A DNA stretch of 64,000 nucleotides, from positions 4,378,501-4,442,500 of the forward strand of contig NZ_CP136684.1 in the NCBI RefSeq assembly GCF_032921865.1, written 5' to 3'. A program made the translations under genes and the position numbers. Within the stretch, counting starts at the first letter, position 1, and each line of letters begins with the position of its first letter. Positions 35,223-44,402 of this stretch are shown here, one piece after another. Source of the DNA: Thalassospira lucentensis (GTDB lineage: Bacteria; Pseudomonadota; Alphaproteobacteria; Rhodospirillales; Thalassospiraceae). The notes beneath the pieces are model-generated. The model saw only the letters and a program-made list of their open reading frames with translations. It ran no database searches and was not told the DNA's origin.

Positions 35223-35391
35223 AGCTCAATTCCTTCAATAGGTTTTCTGTCAGTTGGTTTTGGTTGGTTCTTCGCGCCTTCCCCCTATTGAAGGAACTTG
35301 CGAAGACCGGAATCCGACAACCGCAATTGCCGGTTTCGTGATTTTGTATAGCGGCCTCTTTTAAACAGAAAAGCAAGCAACCCGCAACGGG

Positions 35392-36135
35392 TTAAATCAT
35401 CGCCATTCCGCCATTCACATGCAAGGTCTGCCCGGTAACATAAGCGGCTTCGTCGCTTGCCAGATACAGAACCGCTGCTGCGATCTCCTTGCTTTCCCCC
35501 ATACGCCCCGCCGGAATGTTGGCCAGAAGCTTTTCTTTCTGCCCATCATCAAGCTCGTCGGTCATCGCCGTGGTAATGAACCCCGGTGCAACACAGTTAA
35601 CAGTAATTCCGCGAGATGCAACTTCTTGTGCAAGCGATTTTGACCAGCCGATCATGCCAGCCTTCGCTGCAGAATAGTTGGTTTGCCCTGGATTCCCGGT
35701 CACACCAACGATCGAGGTAATATTGATAATGCGGCCATGGCGGCGCTTCATCATGCCGCGCAACGAGTTGCGCGCAAGTTTGAATGCCGCAGTCAGGTTG
35801 ACATCAAGGACCGCCTGCCAGTCTTCGTCTTTCAAACGCATCGCCAGCTGATCACGGGTGATCCCGGCATTATTGACCAGAATATCAAGCTGCCCGCCAA
35901 GGGCCTCTTCTGCTTCCTTGATCAAACCGGCGACCGATTCCGGATCAGACAGGTTACCCGGAACGACGACAGCATTTTCGCCGATTTCCGCAGCAACCGC
36001 CTGAAGACGTTCAGCACGCGTACCTGAAAGAGCAACCTTTGCACCAGCTGAAGCCAGAAGTTTGGCAATATCACCGCCGATACCACCGGTCGCACCGGTT
36101 ACGAGTGCGGTTTTGCCTGCAAGATCAAACATCAA
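35392..36135 (-). CDS. fabG: 3-oxoacyl-[acyl-carrier-protein] reductase
   Basis: This 247-residue SDR has TGATGGIGGDIAKLLA, the NNAGIT motif, and the catalytic NYSAAKAGMIG. It ends in the family C-terminus GQTLHVNGGMAMI. It uses NADPH to reduce 3-oxoacyl-ACP. Two adjacent Met codons begin it; either may be used. It is 35 bases after fabD. Confidence 0.95.
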   Translation of the reverse strand: MMFDLAGKTALVTGATGGIGGDIAKLLASAGAKVALSGTRAERLQAVAAEIGENAVVVPGNLSDPESVAGLIKEAEEALGGQLDILVNNAGITRDQLAMRLKDEDWQAVLDVNLTAAFKLARNSLRGMMKRRHGRIINITSIVGVTGNPGQTNYSAAKAGMIGWSKSLAQEVASRGITVNCVAPGFITTAMTDELDDGQKEKLLANIPAGRMGESKEIAAAVLYLASDEAAYVTGQTLHVNGGMAMI

Positions 36136-36170
36136 TCCATCCCTTTGGGTTCGTCTGTTTCGCGCAACAC

Positions 36171-37112
36171 TTAAAGCGTGCTGAGGAAGCTTTCAATATC
36201 GGCCGGACCGTTAACAGCCGAACCGGTCAGGTCACGGTCAATACGGCGAACCATACCACTCAAAACTTTACCTGCGCCCAGCTCCACCAGATCGGTGATA
36301 CCCTGCTCTTTCATATAAAGGACAGACTCACGCCAACGCACGGTTCCGCAAACCTGCTCCACAAGGAGTTTACGAATGGTTTCCGGATCAGCAGTTTTTT
36401 CCGCAATCACGTTTGCGACAACCGGTTTACGCGGAGCATTCATCGTTACCGAAGCCAGTGCTTCGGCCATACGATCCGCAGCCGGTTGCATCAGCGGGCA
36501 ATGGAAGGGCGCCGATACCGGCAGCAAAACGGCACGCTTTGCACCCTTTTCCTTGGCGATCTCGATCGCGCGTTCAACAGCCGCTTTATGACCCGACACA
36601 ACGACCTGTCCGTCGGCATTGTCATTTGCAGCGGTACAAACATCGCCTTGGGCGGCTTCTTCGGCAACGGCAACTGCGTCGACATAGTTAAGCCCCAGAA
36701 GGGCTGCCATCGCGCCAACCCCGACCGGAACGGCTGCCTGCATTGCCTGCCCGCGGATTTTAAGAAGGCGGGCCGCATCAGCAATCGCAAAGGTACCGGC
36801 AGCAGCAAGGGCGGAATATTCACCTAGCGAATGCCCGGCAACCAGATCGCATTTGTCTGTCAGTTTGAAACCGCCTTCGGCCTCCAGAACGCGTGTAACC
36901 GCAAGGCTGACCGCCATTAGGGCTGGCTGCGCATTTTCAGTCAGCGTCAATTCGTTTTCAGGGCCTTCGAACATCAGGGTGCTGAGTTTCTGCGACAGCG
37001 CATCATCAACTTCCTGGAAAACTTCGCGGGCGACCGGAAATGCGTCAGCCAGTTCCTTGCCCATACCTACCGCTTGCGACCCCTGACCGGGGAAAACAAA
37101 TGCGCGTGTCAT
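36171..37112 (-). CDS. fabD: Malonyl-CoA:ACP transacylase
   Basis: This 313-residue acyltransferase starts FVFPGQGSQAVGMG. The active-site serine is in GHSLGEYSALAAAG, and a histidine is in VSAPFHCPLM. It loads malonyl onto ACP. The ATG is preceded by an AT-rich run with AAGG about 13 bases upstream. It heads the minus-strand fab cluster. Confidence 0.95.
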   Translation of the reverse strand: MTRAFVFPGQGSQAVGMGKELADAFPVAREVFQEVDDALSQKLSTLMFEGPENELTLTENAQPALMAVSLAVTRVLEAEGGFKLTDKCDLVAGHSLGEYSALAAAGTFAIADAARLLKIRGQAMQAAVPVGVGAMAALLGLNYVDAVAVAEEAAQGDVCTAANDNADGQVVVSGHKAAVERAIEIAKEKGAKRAVLLPVSAPFHCPLMQPAADRMAEALASVTMNAPRKPVVANVIAEKTADPETIRKLLVEQVCGTVRWRESVLYMKEQGITDLVELGAGKVLSGMVRRIDRDLTGSAVNGPADIESFLSTL

Positions 37113-37488
37113 TATATATAATTTACCCTTGTCTGCTTTCGTAAGGACCCGCTTCTGTCAGGCCCCCTTTTCGAGCTACCCTTGATACTGCCCGCAAGCC
37201 CTGTGTCAAGAACAGACGACAATGTCATGCGACTTTCCGTCGCTTTGTTGCCCGCAAAGTAACAGACTTGCCAAACGGCGAAAACAAAACCTTGTTGCGC
37301 GGTGCAATGTAACGGCTTTGGCGATTGGCATGTGTCACCATATATATAATGTCGGTCGCATCCTGCAACCGGCCGCAAAAAGCACCGGTTTCCGTCGATT
37401 TAGAAAAATACGTCCATGACAACGGCACCCGTTTTGGCACCGGCGATTTAAGTCAGATTTCACCAGAAGTTCCGGCGGGCATTTACGG

Positions 37489-37516
37489 TTGCATGCCCTG
37501 TGGAAAAGTGTATATT
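37489..37516 (+). promoter_or_regulatory. rpsF operon promoter
   Basis: TTGCAT (37489-37494), a 16-base spacer and TATATT (37511-37516) predict a start near 37523 and a leader of about 90 bases. Confidence 0.65.
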
Positions 37517-37518
37517 CC

Positions 37519-37552
37519 GCCGTCTCACGGCTCCTTGCCGGGATTGCCCGGC
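37519..37552 (+). promoter_or_regulatory. Leader hairpins ahead of rpsF
   Basis: Two adjacent stems, GCCGT/ACGGC (37519-37531) and GCCGGG/CCCGGC (37537-37552), lie at the start of the rpsF leader. S6-S18 leaders that bind the S6:S18 protein pair are known in many bacteria; whether this is one needs a covariance search. The first stem overlaps the predicted start, so only the second is surely in the message. Confidence 0.35.
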
Positions 37553-37615
37553 TATGCCTGCATGGCACGAGGTCATGTAAGGAAGAGATAAGCCACAAGG
37601 AGTAATAGGAGTATT

Positions 37616-37993
37616 ATGAGCAAGTACGAGAGCGTGTTTATCGCACGTCAGGACTTCTCGACCGCACAGGTCGAAGCCCTGAATGAAAAACTCACCCAGA
37701 CCGTCGAAGGTCTCGGTGGTAAAGTTGCCAAAACCGAATATTGGGGTCTGCGTTCCCTGGCATACCGTGTCAAGAAGAACCGCAAAGGCCACTATACCCT
37801 CTTCCAGATCGAAGCCGACAACGCAACGATTGCGGAATACGAGCGTCAGATGCGCCTGAACGAAGACGTTCTGCGTCAGATGACTGTCAAGGTTGAAGAG
37901 TTCGAAGAAGAACAGTCAGCCATTCTGCGTAATCGCGACGAGCGCGGTGGTCGTGGCGGTAATCGTCGCGGCGGTCCCCGTCAGCACGGCTAA
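37616..37993 (+). CDS. rpsF: 30S ribosomal protein S6
   Basis: This 125-residue ribosomal protein begins YESVFIARQDFSTAQVEAL and contains the core WGLRSLAYRVKKNRKGHY. A Gly/Arg-rich tail (ERGGRGGNRRGGPRQHG) is typical of alphaproteobacteria. AGGAG precedes the ATG. It heads rpsF-rpsR-DUF2232-rplI. Confidence 0.97.
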   Translation: MSKYESVFIARQDFSTAQVEALNEKLTQTVEGLGGKVAKTEYWGLRSLAYRVKKNRKGHYTLFQIEADNATIAEYERQMRLNEDVLRQMTVKVEEFEEEQSAILRNRDERGGRGGNRRGGPRQHG

Positions 37994-38015
37994 CAGATAG
38001 CGAGGAGAATATATT

Positions 38016-38249
38016 ATGGCTGGACGTCGTCTGTTTTTCCGTCGCCGCAAAACCTGCCCGTTCTCGGGTGCGGATGCGCCGAAGATTGACTACAAAGATG
38101 TCAAACTGCTGCAGCGTTTCGTTTCCGAACGCGGCAAAATCGTTCCGAGCCGTATCACTGCGGTTTCGGCCAAGAAGCAGCGCGAGCTGGCGAAAGCCAT
38201 CAAACGTGCACGCTTCCTGGCGCTGCTGCCTTACGCAGACCAGATCTGA
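38016..38249 (+). CDS. rpsR: 30S ribosomal protein S18
   Basis: This 77-residue protein has the family core [20 protein letters not shown], then [15 protein letters not shown]. It binds S6 in the 30S platform. It is 22 bases after rpsF with a good GAGGAG. Confidence 0.97.
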   Translation: MAGRRLFFRRRKTCPFSGADAPKIDYKDVKLLQRFVSERGKIVPSRITAVSAKKQRELAKAIKRARFLALLPYADQI

Positions 38250-38296
38250 GGCAGTCGGCAAGAGATCCTTTTGCGGTCTCGGGCCAGGAGTAGCTG

Positions 38297-39235
38297 ATGT
38301 CGCGTAATACCCTAATGGCGGTCGGTGCAGGTCTGGGCAGTTCTGTCCTGTTTCTGCTGGTGTTGTCGGGGAATCCGTTGGCGCTGCTGCTCTCCTATTT
38401 CGGGCATCTGCCACTTTTCCTTATTGGATTTTGGCAAGGTCCAAAACGCCTGCTGGTTGCGGCAATTGCCGCATGTAGCGCCCTGGTTCTGCTGGGGGGA
38501 CTGCTGCCTTTCACGGTCTTTATGGTCGTGTTTGCCGGACCGGCGATGTTGTTGACCCGCATGGCGCTGGTCATCCGCAAGGACGAAAACGGGAAACCGG
38601 GTTTTGTTCCGACCGGAATACTGGTCAGTGCCATGGCCGTGATGATTGCAATGGTGATGATTATCATCACCGGCAGCGTAACGGCGGAAGGTTTGGACAT
38701 TCAGGAATTCATTTCGCAGTTCCTGGGCCAGATGTATTCGGAAATGGGCGTCCCAATGACGCCGGAAGTCCAGAATGTCATCGGTATGTTCCAGACATAC
38801 TTCCCGGCGATTGTAGCGGTAAGCTGGCTTCTTATGCTGTTTGCCAATGCTGCGATCGCACAGGCAATTCTGGTGCGCTCCGGCCGCAATTTGCGTCCGT
38901 CGCCCGATCTGGCCTCGATGGCCTTGCCTGGCTGGTCACTGTTTGCGTTTGCCCTGGCCGGGTTTCTTGTCGGTTTTGCCGATGGTTCTCTGGCCTATGT
39001 GGCGCGAAACGTCGCGGTGGTGCTGGCAGTGCCGTTCCTTTTGCAGGGATTGGCGCTGGTGCATGGGCAGGCAGCCCGTTGGCCGCAAAAACGTATGATA
39101 CTGACGGTATTCTATATCGTCGCGGTTCTGTCCACGTGGTCGTTTGTCGCGATCACCGGACTTGGAATTGTAGAGCATTTAATCAGGCTGCGGGGGAAAC
39201 AACCGATGACCCGTAGCAATGAGGAGGATCGGTGA
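38297..39235 (+). CDS. DUF2232 multi-pass membrane protein
   Basis: This 312-residue protein has about eight membrane segments (for example [20 protein letters not shown] and [18 protein letters not shown]). It belongs to DUF2232, which in alphaproteobacteria lies between rpsR and rplI. Its function is unknown. Its stop codon overlaps the rplI ATG (TGATG), so L9 translation is probably coupled to it. Confidence 0.82.
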   Translation: MSRNTLMAVGAGLGSSVLFLLVLSGNPLALLLSYFGHLPLFLIGFWQGPKRLLVAAIAACSALVLLGGLLPFTVFMVVFAGPAMLLTRMALVIRKDENGKPGFVPTGILVSAMAVMIAMVMIIITGSVTAEGLDIQEFISQFLGQMYSEMGVPMTPEVQNVIGMFQTYFPAIVAVSWLLMLFANAAIAQAILVRSGRNLRPSPDLASMALPGWSLFAFALAGFLVGFADGSLAYVARNVAVVLAVPFLLQGLALVHGQAARWPQKRMILTVFYIVAVLSTWSFVAITGLGIVEHLIRLRGKQPMTRSNEEDR

Positions 39236-39840
39236 TGGAAGTTATTCTGCTCCAGCGGGTAGAAAAACTCGGTCAGATGGGTGACGTAGTCACCGTCAAG
39301 CCGGGCCACGCCCGCAACCGTTTGCTGCCGCAGGGCATGGCCCTTCGCGCAAACAAAGCGAACCTTGCTGCTTTCGAAGCAAAGAAAGTACAGCTGGAAG
39401 CTGACAACCTGGAACGCCGCAAAGAAGCCGAAGCGGTTGCCGAGAACATGGGTGAACTTGCTGTTACCCTCGTTCGTCAGGCATCTGACGTCGGTCAGCT
39501 TTACGGTTCGGTTACCGCTCGTGATATCTCGAACGCGGTTACCGAAGCAGGTTTCACTGTTGCCCGTACCCAGGTCGTTCTTGATCAGCCGATCAAGACC
39601 CTTGGTCTGCACCAGGTCAAAATCAACCTTCACCCGGAAGTTTCCGTTGAAGTGACCGCCAACGTCGCACGTTCCGAAGAAGATGCCGCCGAGCAGCTTC
39701 GTAAGGGCGGCGCCGTTCTAGGCACCATCGACGAAATGGAAGCTGAAGAAGCTCTAGAAGCTGCTGAAGAACTCTTCGAAGAAGACGTTCCGGCTGATAT
39801 TGCTGATGAAGTTGAAGGTGAAGAAGAAGCCAACGTTTAA
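39235..39840 (+). CDS. rplI: 50S ribosomal protein L9
   Basis: The first 150 or so residues of this 201-residue protein are canonical L9: [28 protein letters not shown], a connecting helix, and a C-terminal lobe. About 50 extra acidic residues rich in Glu and Ala follow. Such tails occur in alphaproteobacterial L9. The ATG at 39235 overlaps the DUF2232 stop; an upstream GTG codon is rejected. Confidence 0.96.
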   Translation: MEVILLQRVEKLGQMGDVVTVKPGHARNRLLPQGMALRANKANLAAFEAKKVQLEADNLERRKEAEAVAENMGELAVTLVRQASDVGQLYGSVTARDISNAVTEAGFTVARTQVVLDQPIKTLGLHQVKINLHPEVSVEVTANVARSEEDAAEQLRKGGAVLGTIDEMEAEEALEAAEELFEEDVPADIADEVEGEEEANV

Positions 39841-39869
39841 TCGTTGCCCTTCATTCGAAGCCATTTTGG

Positions 39870-39900
39870 AAACGGCGTATCCGCAAGGATGCGCCGTTTT
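39870..39900 (+). terminator. Terminator of the rpsF-rplI operon
   Basis: A 13-bp stem with one G-U pair and a GCAA tetraloop (AAACGGCGTATCC/GGATGCGCCGTTT) is followed by TTTTCTT. It lies 30 bases after the rplI stop. Confidence 0.9.
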
Positions 39901-39953
39901 CTTATGGTTTTGTAATATATTTCAGCTTTTTATCCCTAAAGTCACCTCTGCGC

Positions 39954-39981
39954 TTGCGGTATACCGGCTATGAGTTATACC
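39954..39981 (+). promoter_or_regulatory. Candidate dnaB promoter
   Basis: TTGCGG (39954-39959), 16 bases, then TATACC (39976-39981) resemble a sigma-70 promoter. The palindrome CGGTATACCG (39957-39966) overlaps it. Confidence 0.35.
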
Positions 39982-40027
39982 GATTAGCCCTTTCGGCCCA
40001 ACAAGATGACTGATACCTTTTTGCGTC

Positions 40028-41566
40028 ATGACTGATCCCCAGCTAGATGCCCTGTTCGCACCCCTCGAAGAAAACCACGGTGGCAACACCGGAATGGTGC
40101 TCGAACGGACTCCGCCTCATAACTTCGAGGCGGAGGCTGCTTTGCTTGGGGCTATCCTCAATAATAACGCAGCATACGAACGCGTTTCAGATATCCTGCG
40201 CCCCGAACATTTCGCGGACGCCCGCCACGGTCGTATCTTTGAGGCCTGCGGCAAACTGATCGAACGCGGACAGCTTGCAAATCCGGTGACCCTGTCGGCG
40301 TTCTTCCGTCAGGACGAACATCTCGCCGAAATCGGTGGCGCGCAGTATCTGGCAGAATTGTCCAACAACCTTGTCTCGGTGATTAATGCCGGCGATTACG
40401 GTAAGCTCGTCTATGACCTGTATCTGCGCCGCGAACTGATCGAAATCGGTGAAGACACCGTCAACGAAGCCTATCGCTACGAGATTGAAACCGATGCTGC
40501 CAACCAGATCGAGAAAGCCGAACAAAAACTTTTCTCGCTGGCGACAGCGGGTGCAGCAGAATCCGGTTTCGTTGCGTTCGGCCCTGCCCTGACCAAGGCA
40601 TACGAGAATATCGAACATGCCTATAAAAACGCTGGCAAGGTTGTCGGGGTTACCACTGGCCTACGCGATATCGACCGCAAGCTTGGTGGTCTGCATCCGT
40701 CCGACCTTCTGATCCTTGCCGGACGCCCGTCAATGGGTAAAACCGCCCTTGCAATGAACGTGGCGTTTAATGCAGCGATTGCATCGCATCAGAACCGTCG
40801 TGCCGGTACAGACACGGGTGACGAACTAAAAACCGGTGCAGTTGCTGTCTTCTCGCTCGAGATGGCGGCGGAACAGCTTGCCGGGCGACTTCTGTCCCAG
40901 GCGGCCGAAGTTTCCGGCGACAATATGCGCCGCGGTGATTTGAACGAAGACGATTTCCAGCGTCTTGTCGTTGCCACCCAGGAACTCAACACCGTTCCGC
41001 TTTACATCGACGATACGCCGGCCCTTCCGGTTTCGACCCTGCGCACACGTTGCCGTCGACTGAAACGCCAGCACGGCCTTGCGATGATCGTTGTCGACTA
41101 CCTGCAGCTTCTGGCACCGCCAACCAACTTCCGCGGTGACGGTCGTGTGCAGGAAGTTTCCGAAATCACCCGTATGCTCAAGGCAATCGCCAAGGAACTC
41201 GAAGTTCCGGTCCTTGCCCTGTCGCAGCTCTCACGTGCCGTCGAACAGCGCGAAGATAAACGTCCGCAGCTTTCCGACTTGCGTGAATCGGGCTCGATCG
41301 AGCAGGACGCCGACGTCGTCATGTTCATTTATCGTGAACAATATTACCTCGAACGTGCGGAACCGGCACAACGCCCGGAAGAAGCAACCGACAAGTTCGG
41401 CGAGCGCTACTCCCAATGGCAGGAACGTCTGAACCACGTCTACAACACCGCAGAAGTCATTGTTGCCAAACAGCGTCACGGCCCGGTGGGCAACGTGCGC
41501 CTGTTCTTTGACGGGAACTACACCAAGTTTGGCGACCTTGACCATATCGAAGAAGAATATGAATAG
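40028..41566 (+). CDS. dnaB: Replicative DNA helicase DnaB
   Basis: This 512-residue hexameric fork helicase has an N-terminal domain (PPHNFEAEAALLGAIL) and a RecA-like C-terminal domain. Walker A is AGRPSMGKTALAMN, Walker B is MIVVDYLQLL, and the arginine-finger region is DLRESGSIEQDADVV. The ATG lacks a clear Shine-Dalgarno, but the length and N-terminus fit. It follows the rplI terminator and is 42 bases ahead of alr. Confidence 0.96.
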   Translation: MTDPQLDALFAPLEENHGGNTGMVLERTPPHNFEAEAALLGAILNNNAAYERVSDILRPEHFADARHGRIFEACGKLIERGQLANPVTLSAFFRQDEHLAEIGGAQYLAELSNNLVSVINAGDYGKLVYDLYLRRELIEIGEDTVNEAYRYEIETDAANQIEKAEQKLFSLATAGAAESGFVAFGPALTKAYENIEHAYKNAGKVVGVTTGLRDIDRKLGGLHPSDLLILAGRPSMGKTALAMNVAFNAAIASHQNRRAGTDTGDELKTGAVAVFSLEMAAEQLAGRLLSQAAEVSGDNMRRGDLNEDDFQRLVVATQELNTVPLYIDDTPALPVSTLRTRCRRLKRQHGLAMIVVDYLQLLAPPTNFRGDGRVQEVSEITRMLKAIAKELEVPVLALSQLSRAVEQREDKRPQLSDLRESGSIEQDADVVMFIYREQYYLERAEPAQRPEEATDKFGERYSQWQERLNHVYNTAEVIVAKQRHGPVGNVRLFFDGNYTKFGDLDHIEEEYE

Positions 41567-41608
41567 GCCTTGGGCCTGAACCGAAACGGACTCCACGGGG
41601 TATTGCGA

Positions 41609-42730
41609 ATGAGCGTTCTTCCCGCCGCCGGCCGTGCTGCTGAGTGTGCCGAACTTCAGATCAATCTGAGGGCGATTGCAGATAACTACCAGATCATCAA
41701 GAAACGCTATAAAGGGCGGACTTGTGGTGCGGTTGTCAAAGCAGATGCCTATGGCCTTGGCGCTCAGACCATTGTGCCGGTTCTCAAAAAGCAGGGTTGC
41801 CGTCTTTTCTTTGTCGCGCAGGCAAACGAGGCAGCAGATCTGTTTCCGTTGTTGCGGGGCGGCGGTCGCATTGCTGTCCTGAACGGTGTTCTTCCCGGCG
41901 ACGAAGAATTCTTTATCGAGAACGACGTCATTCCGGTTCTCAATGACCTTGGCCAGATCGAACGCTGGTCAAATCTGTGCCGCGAACATGAACGCCCGGC
42001 ACCAGCCTTCATCCATCTTGATACCGGGATGAACCGTCTGGGCCTTGCCCCGCGTGAGATCGGTGAGCTGGTTGATCGCTATTCGTCTCTTTTGTACGGC
42101 TTTGAAAAGGCGGGTTACATGACCCATCCTGCGGCCGCCGACGAGGCCGAAAATCCGGTCACGGCCGAGCAGTACGAACTGTTCATGAAATGGTATCGCC
42201 GCCTGCCGCCAGCCCCGCGCGGTTTCTGTAATTCTTCGGCGATTTTCCGCAATAACGATTACCATCTTGAATTCTGCCGCCCGGGATTTGCGCTTTGGGG
42301 CGGAAATCCGACCCCGGAAACCACCAACCCGATGCGACCAGTAGTCAAACTGACGGCCAAGGTGCTTCAGACTCGTCAGATCGACGCTGGCGAAGCGGTT
42401 GGTTATGGCAATACCTGGCGCGCCGAACGTGCAAGTCGCATCGCGACGATTGCGGTTGGCTATGCCGATGGCTGGCTACGTTCGCTTTCAAATGCGGGTA
42501 AAGTCCGCATCAAGGGGCACGAAGTGCCTTATGTCGGGCGGGTTTCGATGGATGCCATCAGCATCGACATCACCGATCTTCCGGGCAAACCGTTGCAACC
42601 CGGCGACATGATTCCGCTGATTGATGACAAAATGACAGTTGACGACATTGCAAGTGCTGCGGGTACAATCGGTTATGAGGTACTGACTTCTCTTGGACAT
42701 CGCTACCGGCGGGTCTATACAGAAAGCTGA
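41609..42730 (+). CDS. alr: Alanine racemase
   Basis: This 373-residue PLP enzyme makes D-alanine for peptidoglycan. The PLP lysine is Lys44 in VVKADAYGLG, and the second catalytic residue is the tyrosine in the segment around YADGWLRSLSN or VGRVSMDAISID. The ATG at 41609 gives the family start; the longer frame to 41570 is rejected. It is probably co-transcribed with dnaB and the following mla genes. Confidence 0.94.
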   Translation: MSVLPAAGRAAECAELQINLRAIADNYQIIKKRYKGRTCGAVVKADAYGLGAQTIVPVLKKQGCRLFFVAQANEAADLFPLLRGGGRIAVLNGVLPGDEEFFIENDVIPVLNDLGQIERWSNLCREHERPAPAFIHLDTGMNRLGLAPREIGELVDRYSSLLYGFEKAGYMTHPAAADEAENPVTAEQYELFMKWYRRLPPAPRGFCNSSAIFRNNDYHLEFCRPGFALWGGNPTPETTNPMRPVVKLTAKVLQTRQIDAGEAVGYGNTWRAERASRIATIAVGYADGWLRSLSNAGKVRIKGHEVPYVGRVSMDAISIDITDLPGKPLQPGDMIPLIDDKMTVDDIASAAGTIGYEVLTSLGHRYRRVYTES

Positions 42731-42788
42731 CTTGAATAAATCGGCCAACGCCACGAACTGGCCTGCAACAGGGGAAATAATAATTCCA

Positions 42789-43562
42789 ATGCCGATCTTT
42801 GCGCCGGTTGGCCGTATGTTCCTTGCCTTTTTGGCCCTTGTCGGTCGCGTCACGGTCTTTGCCGGGCGTACCATCGGCCATATGGTAACACCGCCATTCT
42901 ATTTCCGACTTATATTCAAACAGATGTGCGAGATCGGCTATTTCTCGTTGCCGGTAGTCGCCATGACGACCCTGTTTGCCGGGATGGTTTTGGCCTTGCA
43001 ATCCTATTCAGGATTTTCACGCTTTTCTGCCGAAAGCGCGGTTGCCACGGTTGTCGTCATTTCGATGACACGTGAACTGGGCCCGGTTTTGGCGGGGCTC
43101 ATGGTTGCCGGACGTGTCGGTGCGGCCATTGCTGCTGAAATCGGCACGATGCGCGTTACCGAACAGATCGATGCGCTGGTGACGCTTTCGACCAATCCGT
43201 TCAAATATCTGGTTGTGCCCCGCGTCATTGCCGGGCTGGTGACCCTGCCGGTGCTTGTTCTGATCGGTGATATCATCGGGGTGCTAGGCGGGTATCTTGT
43301 CGGGGTCAACAAGCTTGGCTTCAACGACGGGTCCTATATCCGCAATACGTTCCAGTATCTTGAACAGCTTGACGTGATTTCGGGTCTGGTGAAGGCCTCT
43401 GTATTCGGGTTCCTGATCACGCTGATGGGCTGCTATCACGGCTATCATTCACGTGGCGGTGCACAGGGTGTGGGCCAGGCAACGACCAATGCCGTGGTTT
43501 CAAGCTCCATCCTGATCCTGATTTCGAACTATATCGTCACCGAACTCTTCTTCACACGCTAA
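42789..43562 (+). CDS. mlaE: Phospholipid ABC transporter permease MlaE
   Basis: This 257-residue permease has the family segments FKQMCEIGYFSLPVVAMTTL, GLMVAGRVGAAIAAEIGTM and RVTEQIDALVTL. It is the membrane part of the MlaFEDB retrograde phospholipid system, which maintains outer-membrane asymmetry. AGGGGAA lies about 13 bases before the ATG at 42789. It is nine bases before mlaF. No mlaD follows, which is unusual. Confidence 0.92.
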   Translation: MPIFAPVGRMFLAFLALVGRVTVFAGRTIGHMVTPPFYFRLIFKQMCEIGYFSLPVVAMTTLFAGMVLALQSYSGFSRFSAESAVATVVVISMTRELGPVLAGLMVAGRVGAAIAAEIGTMRVTEQIDALVTLSTNPFKYLVVPRVIAGLVTLPVLVLIGDIIGVLGGYLVGVNKLGFNDGSYIRNTFQYLEQLDVISGLVKASVFGFLITLMGCYHGYHSRGGAQGVGQATTNAVVSSSILILISNYIVTELFFTR

Positions 43563-43571
43563 GGGCGGGAT

Positions 43572-44348
43572 ATGAGCGACACAGCCAAAATCTCGCTTCG
43601 TGATGTGCACAAGTCCTTTGGCCCGAAAAAGGTGCTGCAGGGTGTCAATCTGGATGTCGGGCCCGGCGAATTTGTTGCCATTATCGGCGGTTCGGGCACC
43701 GGCAAATCTGTCACGTTGAAATGCGTTCTGGGCCTGCTTGTTCCCGAACAGGGATCCATCAAGGTCAATGGGACGGAAATGGTTGGCGCATCGCGTTCAA
43801 CCCGCGAAGACATGCTCGCCCATACCGGCATGCTGTTTCAGGGGGCAGCATTGTTTGACTCCCTGCCGGTTTGGGAAAATGTCGCCTTTGGGCTGATCGA
43901 AGGCCGCGGTATGAAACGCAAACAGGCCCGTGATATTGCGATTGCACGCCTTGCCGATGTCGGCCTTGGTTCCGAAGTCGCCAACATGTCCCCCGCGTCC
44001 CTTTCAGGGGGTATGCAAAAACGTGTCGGCCTGGCACGTGCCATTGCGACCGAGCCGGAAATCCTGTTTTTTGACGAACCGACCACCGGTATCGACCCGA
44101 TCATGGGCGATGTGATCAACGACCTGATTGTCAAATGCACCCGTGAACTTGGCGCCTGCGCCATGACCATCACCCATGACATGGCAAGCGCACGTAAAAT
44201 CGCCGACCGGGTTGCCATGCTGTATCAGGGCAAAATCATCTGGGATGGTCCGGTTTCTGAAATCGACAAGGCCGATAACCCCTATTTGCAACAGTTCGTT
44301 TCGGGTGATATCGAAGGTCCGCTGGATCTTGATCTGAAGCATCTCTGA
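43572..44348 (+). CDS. mlaF: Phospholipid ABC transporter ATPase MlaF
   Basis: This 258-residue ATPase has Walker A GGSGTGKSVTL, signature LSGGMQKRVGLARA and Walker B EILFFDEPTTGIDP. It energises MlaE. The next gene is radA, so the substrate-binding MCE protein MlaD must be encoded elsewhere or be absent. Confidence 0.93.
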   Translation: MSDTAKISLRDVHKSFGPKKVLQGVNLDVGPGEFVAIIGGSGTGKSVTLKCVLGLLVPEQGSIKVNGTEMVGASRSTREDMLAHTGMLFQGAALFDSLPVWENVAFGLIEGRGMKRKQARDIAIARLADVGLGSEVANMSPASLSGGMQKRVGLARAIATEPEILFFDEPTTGIDPIMGDVINDLIVKCTRELGACAMTITHDMASARKIADRVAMLYQGKIIWDGPVSEIDKADNPYLQQFVSGDIEGPLDLDLKHL

Positions 44349-44402
44349 TTACCGATCAAGCCCCTCGCCCGTTTCGTTCCATCCTTATGCGCGGAGCCAC
44401 CA

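Larger units (their letters stand above)
37113..37615. other. Divergent intergenic region, fabD to rpsF
   Basis: This 503-base gap has no convincing gene; a plus-strand 88-codon frame overlaps the rpsF promoter and leader and looks like chance. It holds two AT-rich TATATATAAT-like tracts (near 37113 and 37341). The second could be a fabD -10 on the minus strand (TTGCAG-N16-TATATA). The clear rpsF promoter (37489-37516) and its leader hairpins are at the right end. Confidence 0.5.

Noticed and set aside
34410..35291. 293-codon plus-strand frame antisense to fabF and acpP
   Set aside because: It crosses two confident genes and their gap with no recognisable domain.
37325..37591. 88-codon plus-strand frame in the fabD-rpsF gap
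   Set aside because: It overlaps the rpsF promoter and leader, has no Shine-Dalgarno, and shows no family-like features.
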